This document shows, one piece after another, positions 16,443 through 22,328 of a DNA stretch of 28,177 nt. The stretch lies in contig JBMYLY010000014.1 of the NCBI GenBank assembly GCA_049596815.1, positions 1-28,177 on the forward strand. Direction: 5' to 3'. The DNA is from UBA724 sp049596815 (GTDB lineage Bacteria > Bacteroidota > Bacteroidia > Flavobacteriales > Flavobacteriaceae). The notes below the pieces were generated by a model. It saw only the letters and a list, made by a program, of their open reading frames with translations, ran no database searches and had not been told where the DNA came from. A program made the position numbers and the translations under genes. How positions within the stretch are numbered: position 1 is the stretch's first letter; each line of letters begins with the position of its first letter.

Positions 16443-16808
16443 TCAAAAAAAGTAATAGGCATTTTCGATAAATTCAATAATATGTCTGTTGTTATCTTTT
16501 AAAATGCTAATAATATCAAGACTTACCTCCACATCCAAGTCTTGGGTTTGTACAAAATGGTTGGTAGCAGAGACCAACAAGCGCTGTTTTTTTGGGGTTA
16601 CAAAACTTTGCGGTAAGCCAAAGTCAGCACTGCTACGCCATTTGACTTCAACCACAGCCAGGCGGTTGCCTTTTTGGGCGATGATGTCGATTTCGGCTTT
16701 GCATAAGCGATAATTTCGAGCCACGATGCGAAATCCTTGTTTGAGTAAATAGGCCACTGCCAAGTCTTCGCCTATACGGCCTCTGTCGGTAGGTTTCATC
16801 TTTGTCAT
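16443..16808 (-). CDS. yraN: UPF0102 family protein YraN
   Basis: 121 aa, normal length. The family has a Holliday-junction-resolvase-like nuclease fold with no settled role. The fold's acidic and basic residues are present: E in GRIGEDLAVAYLL, D in KAEIDIIAQ, and E-x-K in VVEVKWRSS. The C-terminal half (SFVTPKKQRLLVSATNHFV) is also typical. Start choice is between ATG at 16806-16808 (MTKMKPTD) and ATG at 16797-16799 (MKPTDRG); both precede the conserved GRIGE. It is divergent from metG with 73 bases between the starts. Confidence 0.92.
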   Translation of the reverse strand: MTKMKPTDRGRIGEDLAVAYLLKQGFRIVARNYRLCKAEIDIIAQKGNRLAVVEVKWRSSADFGLPQSFVTPKKQRLLVSATNHFVQTQDLDVEVSLDIISILKDNNRHIIEFIENAYYFF

Positions 16809-16832
16809 TTGGGATTCATAAGGTATGAAAAA

Positions 16833-16864
16833 TTGAGCTATAGAGGGATAAATTCCTATTTTTG
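16833..16864 (+). promoter_or_regulatory. metG promoter
   Basis: TTG (16833-16835) and TATTTTTG (16857-16864) are 21 bases apart, a full match to the flavobacterial consensus. The metG ATG lies 17 bases after the -7 element, so the leader is very short. A perfect 10-base palindrome GCTGATCAGC (16867-16876) fills the presumed start-site region. Confidence 0.65.
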
Positions 16865-16881
16865 CGGCTGATCAGCAATAG

Positions 16882-18564
16882 ATGACAGCGAAGCGATACA
16901 CCCTTACTGCCGCCCTTCCCTACACCAACGGTCCGATCCATATCGGGCACTTGGCCGGAGTTTATGTGCCAGCAGATATTTATGCCCGTTATCTGCGTCT
17001 TAAAGGCAAAGATGTTCTCTTTGTCTGTGGTAGCGATGAGCATGGAGTGGCCATCTCTATGCGGGCACGAAAAGAAGGCAAAACCCCTCAAGAAATTATC
17101 GATCATTATCATCAGCTGATCAAAAGCTCATTTGAAGATTTTGGAATTTCATTTGATTACTACGGCCGCACGTCTGACCCCATTCATCACCAAACAGCCG
17201 GTGATTTTTTTAAAAAACTACACGAGCAAGGCGATTTTGTTGAACAAACCACCGACCAGCTCTATGACGAACAGGCACAACAGTTTTTGGCCGATCGGTT
17301 TGTCGTTGGCACCTGTCCCAAGTGTGGTCACCCCGAAGCCTATGGCGACCAATGTGAAGCCTGTGGCAGTTCGCTTAACGCAACAGACCTGATCGATCCC
17401 AAATCGACTTTGAGCGGCAGCACCCCTACCCTCAAAGCCACCAAGCACTGGTTTCTACCCTTAGAACGCTACCAAGACTTTTTAGAAGAATGGATTCTCA
17501 AAGGGCATGCCGACGATTGGAAACCCAATGTGTATGGGCAGGTCAAATCGTGGCTCGATGACGGACTCAAACCGCGTGCAGTTACCCGCGATTTGGATTG
17601 GGGCATCCCAGTTCCTGTAGCCGGCGGTGAAAACAAAGTCCTCTATGTGTGGTTCGATGCGCCCATCGGGTATATCTCTGCCACCAAGGCATGGGCCGAG
17701 GCGAGTGGCAAAGACTGGCGGCCCTACTGGCAAGACAGCGACACCGAATTGATCCATTTTATTGGCAAAGACAATATTGTTTTTCACTGCATCATATTCC
17801 CGGCCATGCTCAAAGCCGAAGGCACTTTTGTGTTGCCCGAAAATGTCCCTGCCAATGAGTTTTTGAATTTGGAAGGTCAAAAATTGTCCACTTCCAAAAA
17901 CTGGGCCGTTTGGCTGCACGAATACCTGAAAGAATTTCCGGGGAAGCAAGATGTGTTGCGCTATGCGCTGACCGCCAATGCGCCCGAAACCAAAGACAAC
18001 GACTTTACCTGGCGTGATTTCCAAGCCCGAAACGACAGCGAATTGGTGGCCATTTATGGTAATTTTATCAATCGCATTTTGGTGTTGACCCACAAATATT
18101 ACGGAGGCAAGGTGCCTACACCCAACACCTTGACCACTGTCGACCAAGAAACCATAAAAGCCCTGAGGGATTTGCCCAATGAGGTCGCAGCATCACTCGA
18201 CAAATACCGTTTTCGTGAGGCCAGCCAAACGATGATGAAAATCGCACGTTTGGGCAACAAATATTTGGCCGACGAGGAACCTTGGAAAAAGATGAAGACC
18301 GACCCAGATCGGGTGCAAACCATCATGCATACGGGCCTTCAAGTGGCTGCGGTACTGTCGCTGGTGAGCATGCCTTTTTTGCCACATACGGCTAAAAAGC
18401 TACGCCAGTTGTTGGGATTGCCCCAAGAAGCTTCTTGGGACGAACTTTCCCAAAACGAATGGCTTGCACCGGGCAGCCAACTACAAACACCCGAACTGTT
18501 GTTTGAAAGAATCGATGACAGCGCCATTGAAACACAAATCGATAAACTCAAAAACCCGTCGTGA
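16882..18564 (+). CDS. metG: Methionine--tRNA ligase, short form without C-terminal tRNA-binding domain
   Basis: 560 aa. It charges tRNA-Met and initiator tRNA. Seen: HIGH motif (residues 20-23, in PYTNGPIHIGHLAG), one CxxC-x9-CxxC zinc knuckle (C145, C148, C158, C161), and KLSTS (334-338), the KMSKS-equivalent loop. The anticodon-binding helical domain follows to about residue 540 (NDFTWRDFQARNDSELV, FINRILVL). Bacteroidota MetRS is usually ~680 aa because a C-terminal EMAP/Trbp111-like tRNA-binding domain follows the linker. Here the protein ends in that linker (ETQIDKLKNPS), and only 37 bases separate it from the end of ssb. The catalytic unit is complete; the absence of the extra domain is a real difference unless an assembly error is involved. 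Confidence 0.95.
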   Translation: MTAKRYTLTAALPYTNGPIHIGHLAGVYVPADIYARYLRLKGKDVLFVCGSDEHGVAISMRARKEGKTPQEIIDHYHQLIKSSFEDFGISFDYYGRTSDPIHHQTAGDFFKKLHEQGDFVEQTTDQLYDEQAQQFLADRFVVGTCPKCGHPEAYGDQCEACGSSLNATDLIDPKSTLSGSTPTLKATKHWFLPLERYQDFLEEWILKGHADDWKPNVYGQVKSWLDDGLKPRAVTRDLDWGIPVPVAGGENKVLYVWFDAPIGYISATKAWAEASGKDWRPYWQDSDTELIHFIGKDNIVFHCIIFPAMLKAEGTFVLPENVPANEFLNLEGQKLSTSKNWAVWLHEYLKEFPGKQDVLRYALTANAPETKDNDFTWRDFQARNDSELVAIYGNFINRILVLTHKYYGGKVPTPNTLTTVDQETIKALRDLPNEVAASLDKYRFREASQTMMKIARLGNKYLADEEPWKKMKTDPDRVQTIMHTGLQVAAVLSLVSMPFLPHTAKKLRQLLGLPQEASWDELSQNEWLAPGSQLQTPELLFERIDDSAIETQIDKLKNPS

Positions 18565-18570
18565 GGGCCT

Positions 18571-18586
18571 GCGCTCCACAGAGCGC
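18571..18586. other. GC-rich hairpin between the metG and ssb ends
   Basis: GCGCTC-CACA-GAGCGC is a perfect 6-bp stem lying between the convergent ends of metG and ssb. There is no T tract on either strand, so it is not a standard intrinsic terminator, though it is placed where a bidirectional one would be useful. Confidence 0.35.
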
Positions 18587-18601
18587 CAGACCCCGAACGG
18601 C

Positions 18602-18928
18602 TTACAACAACAGAAGCTCGTCGCAATGTACCTCGGTAACATAGCGCTTTTCGCCTTCTTTGTTTTCATAACTGCGATGCACCAGTTTGCCTTCGATAGC
18701 CACTTTTTTACCTTTTTCTAGATACTGTTCGCACAGCTCTGCCAGCTTGCCCCAAGCAACCACTTGGTGCCATTGGGTGTTTTCGACCCGCTCGCCTTGG
18801 GCGTTTTTGTAGTGGTCGTTGGTGGCCATGGAAAACTTGGCGCCTTTGCGCTTGTTTTCCAATTGAAGCATCTCTGGATCGGCACCCAAATGGCCAATCA
18901 GCGTAACACGGTTTTGAATTTTGTTCAT
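18602..18928 (-). CDS. ssb: Single-stranded DNA-binding protein, short form
   Basis: 108 aa from the ATG at 18926-18928 (MNKIQNRVTLIGHLGADPE). The frame extends upstream to 18961 but without family similarity. The OB-fold pattern is complete: VTLIGHLGADPEM, FSMATNDHYKN, NTQWHQVVAWGKLAELCEQYLEKGKKVAIEGKL, RSYENKEGEKRYVTEV. The protein stops right after the fold (CDELLLL) and lacks the disordered linker and acidic tip (DDDIPF type) that recruits repair and replication partners in full-length SSB. Short SSB paralogues are known in Bacteroidota, so this is probably an accessory copy, with a full-length one elsewhere. The two end-on genes metG and ssb leave 37 bases between them. Confidence 0.92.
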   Translation of the reverse strand: MNKIQNRVTLIGHLGADPEMLQLENKRKGAKFSMATNDHYKNAQGERVENTQWHQVVAWGKLAELCEQYLEKGKKVAIEGKLVHRSYENKEGEKRYVTEVHCDELLLL

Positions 18929-18958
18929 GATATAAAGATTTAAAGTGAAACAATGGCC

Positions 18959-18966
18959 CAAAACTA
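18959..18966 (-). promoter_or_regulatory. Candidate -7 element for ssb
   Basis: TAGTTTTG on the minus strand matches TAnnTTTG and lies 30 bases before the ssb ATG. There is no TTG at a suitable distance. Confidence 0.4.
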
Positions 18967-18976
18967 ACGTACTTTT

Positions 18977-19031
18977 TAGTCGGTAGTCGGTTGTTTTTCC
19001 TTTACTACCGATTGTAGTCGTTTGTTGTCGG
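18977..19031. repeat. TAGTCGG direct repeats with an inverted repeat
   Basis: Two abutting copies of TAGTCGG (18977-18983, 18984-18990) are followed by a partial copy TAGTCG (19015-19020) and a related TGTCGG (19026-19031). An 8-bp perfect inverted repeat TCGGTAGT / ACTACCGA (18980-18987, 19004-19011; two more pairs outward if G-U is allowed) encloses a T-rich 16-base loop. It lies in the intergenic region between the divergent ssb and zinc-ribbon genes, with no T tract, so it is not a terminator. It may be a regulator site or a small palindromic repeat. Confidence 0.55.
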
Positions 19032-19125
19032 TTACATTATGAGGGTTAGATGGGGGCTGATTATCAACTTCCAATTAACCATCAAGAATTTTTTATACTT
19101 TTAAACATCTCAAATCGAATGTACC

Positions 19126-19473
19126 ATGCCACGCCTATGTTTGGAATGTAACCAACCCATATCGGGACGGATAGACAAACGTTTTTGCGACGATGCTTGT
19201 CGCAACCACTACAACAACCGTCAAAACCGTGACCGTACCCGACTGATGCGCAATACCCACCATGTGTTGCGGAAAAACCACCGCATCTTATCCCGGCTCA
19301 ACCCCAAAGACAAAACCAAAATTTCTCGGAAAAGGTTGATCGAAGAAGGCTTTTCCTTTGACCATATCACCCAGTTGTACCGCACCCGAAAAGGCACACG
19401 CTACTACTTTGTGTATGACCAAGGCTATTTGCCTTTAGAAAACGATTGGTATATGCTGGTAAGGCGAGGTTAG
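19126..19473 (+). CDS. Small zinc-ribbon protein, conserved hypothetical
   Basis: 115 aa. A likely zinc-binding knuckle sits at the N-terminus: C5 and C8 (CLEC), then C21 and C25 (FCDDAC), followed by NHYNNRQNRDRTR. The rest is very basic (Arg/Lys-rich, VLRKNHRILSRLNPKDKTKISRKRL) and ends in an aromatic, strand-like segment (YYFVYDQGYLPLENDWYMLV). Proteins of this build occur in Flavobacteriia without a known role. The charge and zinc knuckle suggest nucleic-acid binding, which is inference. It is divergent from ssb across 197 bases holding the TAGTCGG repeats, and overlaps the end of the convergent CBS gene by 4 bases. Confidence 0.85.
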   Translation: MPRLCLECNQPISGRIDKRFCDDACRNHYNNRQNRDRTRLMRNTHHVLRKNHRILSRLNPKDKTKISRKRLIEEGFSFDHITQLYRTRKGTRYYFVYDQGYLPLENDWYMLVRRG

Positions 19474-19934
19474 CGCCAGCGTTGACTGCGCAATTTCAGT
19501 GCGGCCAGCACCACATCCCGACGGCTGATTTGGCCTACCAAAAGTCCGTGTTTGAGTACCGGCAAACGGCGGCGGCTGTTTTGGTGGAATTGACGTGCCG
19601 CATCAAAAATGGTGGCATCGTGGGCAATGGTATTGACAGGCGTGGTCATAAAATGGGCCACACTTTTTTCCAAAATAGGCATGTTAAAATAGCGGCTCTC
19701 GGAAATCTGCTTCATACAATCGGCCTCGGAAATGATGCCAATGAGTTTGCCACTGTTGTCTACCACAGGGCCACCCGAAATACGGTATTTGGCAAAGGAT
19801 TCCATGATTTGCAGGATGGATTGTTCGGGAGAAAAGGTGATCAAATCACGGGTCATATAGTCCGAAACGAGCAAAGGCGGGTTGGGGGCCTGTGGGGCCT
19901 TGGCGCGTGCACCTTGAAAGCTCTTGACTGCCAT
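19470..19934 (-). CDS. CBS-pair domain protein
   Basis: 154 aa from the ATG at 19932-19934 (MAVKSFQGARAKAPQAPNPP); the frame continues to 19964 (MYIEREN), a less likely start. After a ~28-residue Pro/Ala-rich leader it consists of two CBS domains only: about 29-85 (VSDYMTRDLITFSPEQSILQ, ISGGPVVDNSGKLIGIISEAD) and about 95-150 (VAHFMTTPVNTIAHDATIFD, RRRLPVLKHGLLVGQISRRDV). Stand-alone CBS pairs usually bind adenosyl nucleotides or related ligands and tune partner proteins. No partner is identifiable from the neighbours. It is cytoplasmic, with no signal peptide or membrane segment. Confidence 0.9.
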   Translation of the reverse strand: MAVKSFQGARAKAPQAPNPPLLVSDYMTRDLITFSPEQSILQIMESFAKYRISGGPVVDNSGKLIGIISEADCMKQISESRYFNMPILEKSVAHFMTTPVNTIAHDATIFDAARQFHQNSRRRLPVLKHGLLVGQISRRDVVLAALKLRSQRWR

Positions 19935-20007
19935 GATAATTTCATTTTCTCTCTCAATATACAATATTTTTTAAAACCACTCCCTACCCTATCCACTCAA
20001 AAGGCTG

Positions 20008-20015
20008 TATTTTTG
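20008..20015 (+). promoter_or_regulatory. Candidate -7 element for the SDR-type gene
   Basis: TATTTTTG ends 6 bases before the ATG at 20022, with a purine-rich GGGGGAG directly before the start codon. If both are real, the transcript begins about at the start codon and the purine run could not act as a ribosome-binding site; if the promoter is elsewhere, the purine run is a good Shine-Dalgarno-like site. Confidence 0.35.
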
Positions 20016-20021
20016 GGGGAG

Positions 20022-20849
20022 ATGAGTGCGACATATGCTGTATTGGGTTGTGGTTGGCTGGGGCTTCCTTTGGCGGAAAGCCTGCGGAAATCAGGATATA
20101 GTGTTCGTGGTAGTGTACGAAGGCAAACGGCCCTTGCAGATCTAGAAGATGTTGGGGTAGCACCCCATCTTATCCATCTGCATGAGGATAAGGTCGAGGG
20201 GGCAATTTCTCTTTTTCTGGAGGGGGTTTCTCGTCTTTATCTCACCATCACTCCGGGATTGCGAAAAGATCCCAAACGCAATTTTGTGGCTGTGATAGAA
20301 AACTTGGTTCCCCACATTGCAAAAAGCCAAGTCAAAGAAGTGGTATTTACCAGCAGTACGAGTGTGTTTGGAGCCACCCAAGGCGTTGTAGGGCACGAGA
20401 CCTTCCCATTGCCCGATACGGAAAGCGGAAGACAATTGCTTGCTGTAGAACAATTGCTGTTGGCGCAAACATCGTTTACTACCCAAATCCTTCGATTGGG
20501 TGGATTAGTAGACCGGAATCGACATCCGGCCCAAACACTGGCACGCAAAGAAATCATCACAGAACCCCAAGCACCCATCAATCTTATCCACAGGACTGAT
20601 GCTAAGGGTCTTTTGCTTCACTTGCCCAATCAAGCACCTTGGAACGCTACTTATAATGGAGTGGTGCCATGGCACCCATCAAAAAAAGATTTTTACGATC
20701 AGGCTGCGAAAGAACTGGGGCTCCCTCCACTGCGATTTAGCGATACGCCAGGAGCTACCAACAAAAAGGTAGTAGATCTCCGTATTGAAAACGAATTAGG
20801 CTACGTCTTTAAAGAACCCCGTCTGGGTCTTACAAATTGGGTTGGGTAG
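20022..20849 (+). CDS. NAD(P)-dependent epimerase/dehydratase-like protein (SDR, YeeZ-like)
   Basis: 275 aa from the ATG at 20022 (MSATYAVLGCGWLGLPLAES). The open frame extends upstream to 19446, but that part is antisense to the CBS gene and is not coding. The dinucleotide-binding motif GCGWLG (9-14) starts the protein, followed by RGSVRR, where basic residues may favour NADP. VVFTSSTSVFGATQG is the extended-SDR Ser-containing strand; the usual YxxxK is not obvious (SGRQLLAVEQLLL occupies its place), as in the YeeZ-like branch. The substrate is unknown. Its last 20 bases overlap the end of the convergent gene at 20830. Confidence 0.85.
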   Translation: MSATYAVLGCGWLGLPLAESLRKSGYSVRGSVRRQTALADLEDVGVAPHLIHLHEDKVEGAISLFLEGVSRLYLTITPGLRKDPKRNFVAVIENLVPHIAKSQVKEVVFTSSTSVFGATQGVVGHETFPLPDTESGRQLLAVEQLLLAQTSFTTQILRLGGLVDRNRHPAQTLARKEIITEPQAPINLIHRTDAKGLLLHLPNQAPWNATYNGVVPWHPSKKDFYDQAAKELGLPPLRFSDTPGATNKKVVDLRIENELGYVFKEPRLGLTNWVG

Positions 20850-21291
20850 CCAAGCGGTTGTAGTGGCGCGCAAAAACATTCCATGCCCATACCACATCCT
20901 CCATATCGGTTGCAAACTCGGGCGCAGTGTGCTGGGATGCATCGGCATAGCGCACGATTCCTATGCGTGTTCGAAAGACTTTGTACCTACCGATGAGTTG
21001 TGGGATTTGTAGGGTGTCAGGAAAATCAGCAGCTTTGATTTTGTCTGCCTCTTGGGCGATGGCTTGGAGCTGTACTGCTAGGTTTTTATAGGGTATTTTG
21101 GGCAAGTCGGAAAGTTGGGCAAACAAAGGGGCAAAAAGTTGATTTTCATCGACAGCGATTTCTGTTAGCTCGGGTACATTGACAAAAAACAGCTTGTCCG
21201 CATTGTCATTGGGTGATTTCTCAACAGGAGGAGGTGTGTGTTGGGTACAAGCCACACAAACCAAAGCCAATAACAAAAAATGAACTTTCAC
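20830..21291 (-). CDS. Putative lipoprotein of unknown function
   Basis: 153 aa if it starts at GTG 21289-21291 (MKVHFLLLALVCVAC), which gives a compact lipoprotein-type signal peptide with Cys15 as the likely lipidated residue, although Cys at position -3 is unusual. An ATG at 21331-21333 would give 167 aa with a 14-residue extension. A weak promoter-like pair, TTG-N21-TATCTTAG, just upstream of the GTG supports the shorter form. The mature part is Pro-rich first (QHTPPPVEKSPND), then helical, with LPKIPYKNLAVQLQAIAQEAD and DMEDVVWAWNVFARHYNRL. I do not recognise the family. It lies 64 bases downstream of the last GH17 gene on the same strand, without an intrinsic terminator between, so read-through from the glucan operon is possible. 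Confidence 0.7.
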   Translation of the reverse strand: MKVHFLLLALVCVACTQHTPPPVEKSPNDNADKLFFVNVPELTEIAVDENQLFAPLFAQLSDLPKIPYKNLAVQLQAIAQEADKIKAADFPDTLQIPQLIGRYKVFRTRIGIVRYADASQHTAPEFATDMEDVVWAWNVFARHYNRLATQPNL

Positions 21292-21355
21292 AGCGCTAAG
21301 ATACGGCCTAATTGCAACTTCAGACAATGACATGAAATGACCCCCTTACGCCCTG

Positions 21356-22303
21356 CTAGGCGTGTGTTTTGGTTTTATATCCGGGTTCGTCTTCAAGCGC
21401 CATTTTTGGGGTACGGTCTTCATAGAACAATCCCCAGTGTTTTTCGGGTTCATTTGGGTCGGAGGAGCCTTTCCAAGGTTCATCAAAGGCTTCAAAGACA
21501 AAAGTCAAAATATTGTGTGTGTCGGTCCAACGACACAAAGCGTCATAATACATTTTCTGAAACACCACATTGGCATGCGCCTTTGGAAAACCGCGGCCGT
21601 TGGCGTTGGTGGCCCATCCGGCTTCAGTGATAACTACGAGTTTATCAGGGTAGCACTCGGACACTTGATTGTAATTGCTTTGGGTATGCGCCAAGGCATG
21701 ATCTATGGATTGGTTTTCCCAAAGTGGGTAGGTATGAATAGAAATAAAATCCAATTCCTCCACGAGTGGTGCCAGTTTGTCGAGCCATGGTACATAGTTT
21801 TCACAGAAGGTAATCGGCTGATGGGTGGCTGCTTTTACTTTTCTGACATACGCAATCATGGCCTCCACAGAGACCATATTGCCGGACCAATCCACGCAGG
21901 ATTCGTTGCCCACTGCCGTCGAAAAAATGATGTCGGGATACTGATTCGCCCACTCAATCAGTGTCTCTACTTGTTGTTGGTTTATTTTTTTGTTTTTAGC
22001 AATTTGCTCTTTGCTAAAAGTGCCTCCCCACGGGCAATGAGGGTTCGAGACCTCCCCTTCGAGATAGGCGCCTAGCATCACCTTTAGGGGCAACTGTTCG
22101 TCAAGAATGACTTTGAGTACCGTTTTGGCATGTGGGTCACAACTGTAAAGTCTGATGTAACTCCAGTGGTTTTTGACGATGTGTAAGTCTTCTTTAATTT
22201 GGGCATAGGTGGGATATGTGCCTCCTGGTCTTTGCCCTTCGCGAAATCCGGAGTAGCAGACAGCTGGGCCTTTGGGTATAGAAAGTACTTTGGTATAATC
22301 CAT
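21356..22303 (-). CDS. GH17 family glycosyl hydrolase, no signal peptide
   Basis: 315 aa from the ATG at 22301-22303 (MDYTKVLSIPKGPAVCYSGF), which lies after the upstream GH17 stop; the longer open frame to 22381 overlaps that gene. GH17 is a TIM-barrel family of beta-1,3-glucan hydrolases and transglycosidases. The two catalytic glutamates are in place: acid/base E134 in STAVGNESCVDW and nucleophile E227 in VVITEAGWATNANG. HTYPLWENQ and FVFEAFDEPWKGS (with HWGL near the end) complete the barrel. No signal peptide or lipobox is seen, so it is predicted cytoplasmic, acting on imported oligosaccharides. It is the fifth gene of the operon, 25 bases after the other short GH17. Confidence 0.9.
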   Translation of the reverse strand: MDYTKVLSIPKGPAVCYSGFREGQRPGGTYPTYAQIKEDLHIVKNHWSYIRLYSCDPHAKTVLKVILDEQLPLKVMLGAYLEGEVSNPHCPWGGTFSKEQIAKNKKINQQQVETLIEWANQYPDIIFSTAVGNESCVDWSGNMVSVEAMIAYVRKVKAATHQPITFCENYVPWLDKLAPLVEELDFISIHTYPLWENQSIDHALAHTQSNYNQVSECYPDKLVVITEAGWATNANGRGFPKAHANVVFQKMYYDALCRWTDTHNILTFVFEAFDEPWKGSSDPNEPEKHWGLFYEDRTPKMALEDEPGYKTKTHA

Positions 22304-22328
22304 AAATCGACTCGTTATAAAGGCCAAA

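Noticed and set aside
17482..18147. 221-aa minus-strand open frame inside metG
   Set aside because: Shadow of metG; no recognisable domain, and metG motifs are intact across it.
18929..18961. 11-codon upstream extension of ssb
   Set aside because: MGHCFTLNLYI has no SSB similarity and overlaps the candidate -7 element; MNKIQNRVTLIG is the typical start.
19446..20021. 192-codon extension upstream of the SDR-type protein
   Set aside because: It is antisense to the CBS-pair gene, whose domains are intact; the Rossmann motif starts right after the ATG at 20022.
21348..21363. ACGCC/GGCGT hairpin at the end of the GH17 operon as a terminator
   Set aside because: Only five base pairs, includes the stop codon of GH17, and no T tract follows on the minus strand.
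21362..22075. 237-aa plus-strand open frame inside the GH17 gene
   Set aside because: Antisense shadow; the GH17 reading contains both catalytic glutamates in this stretch.
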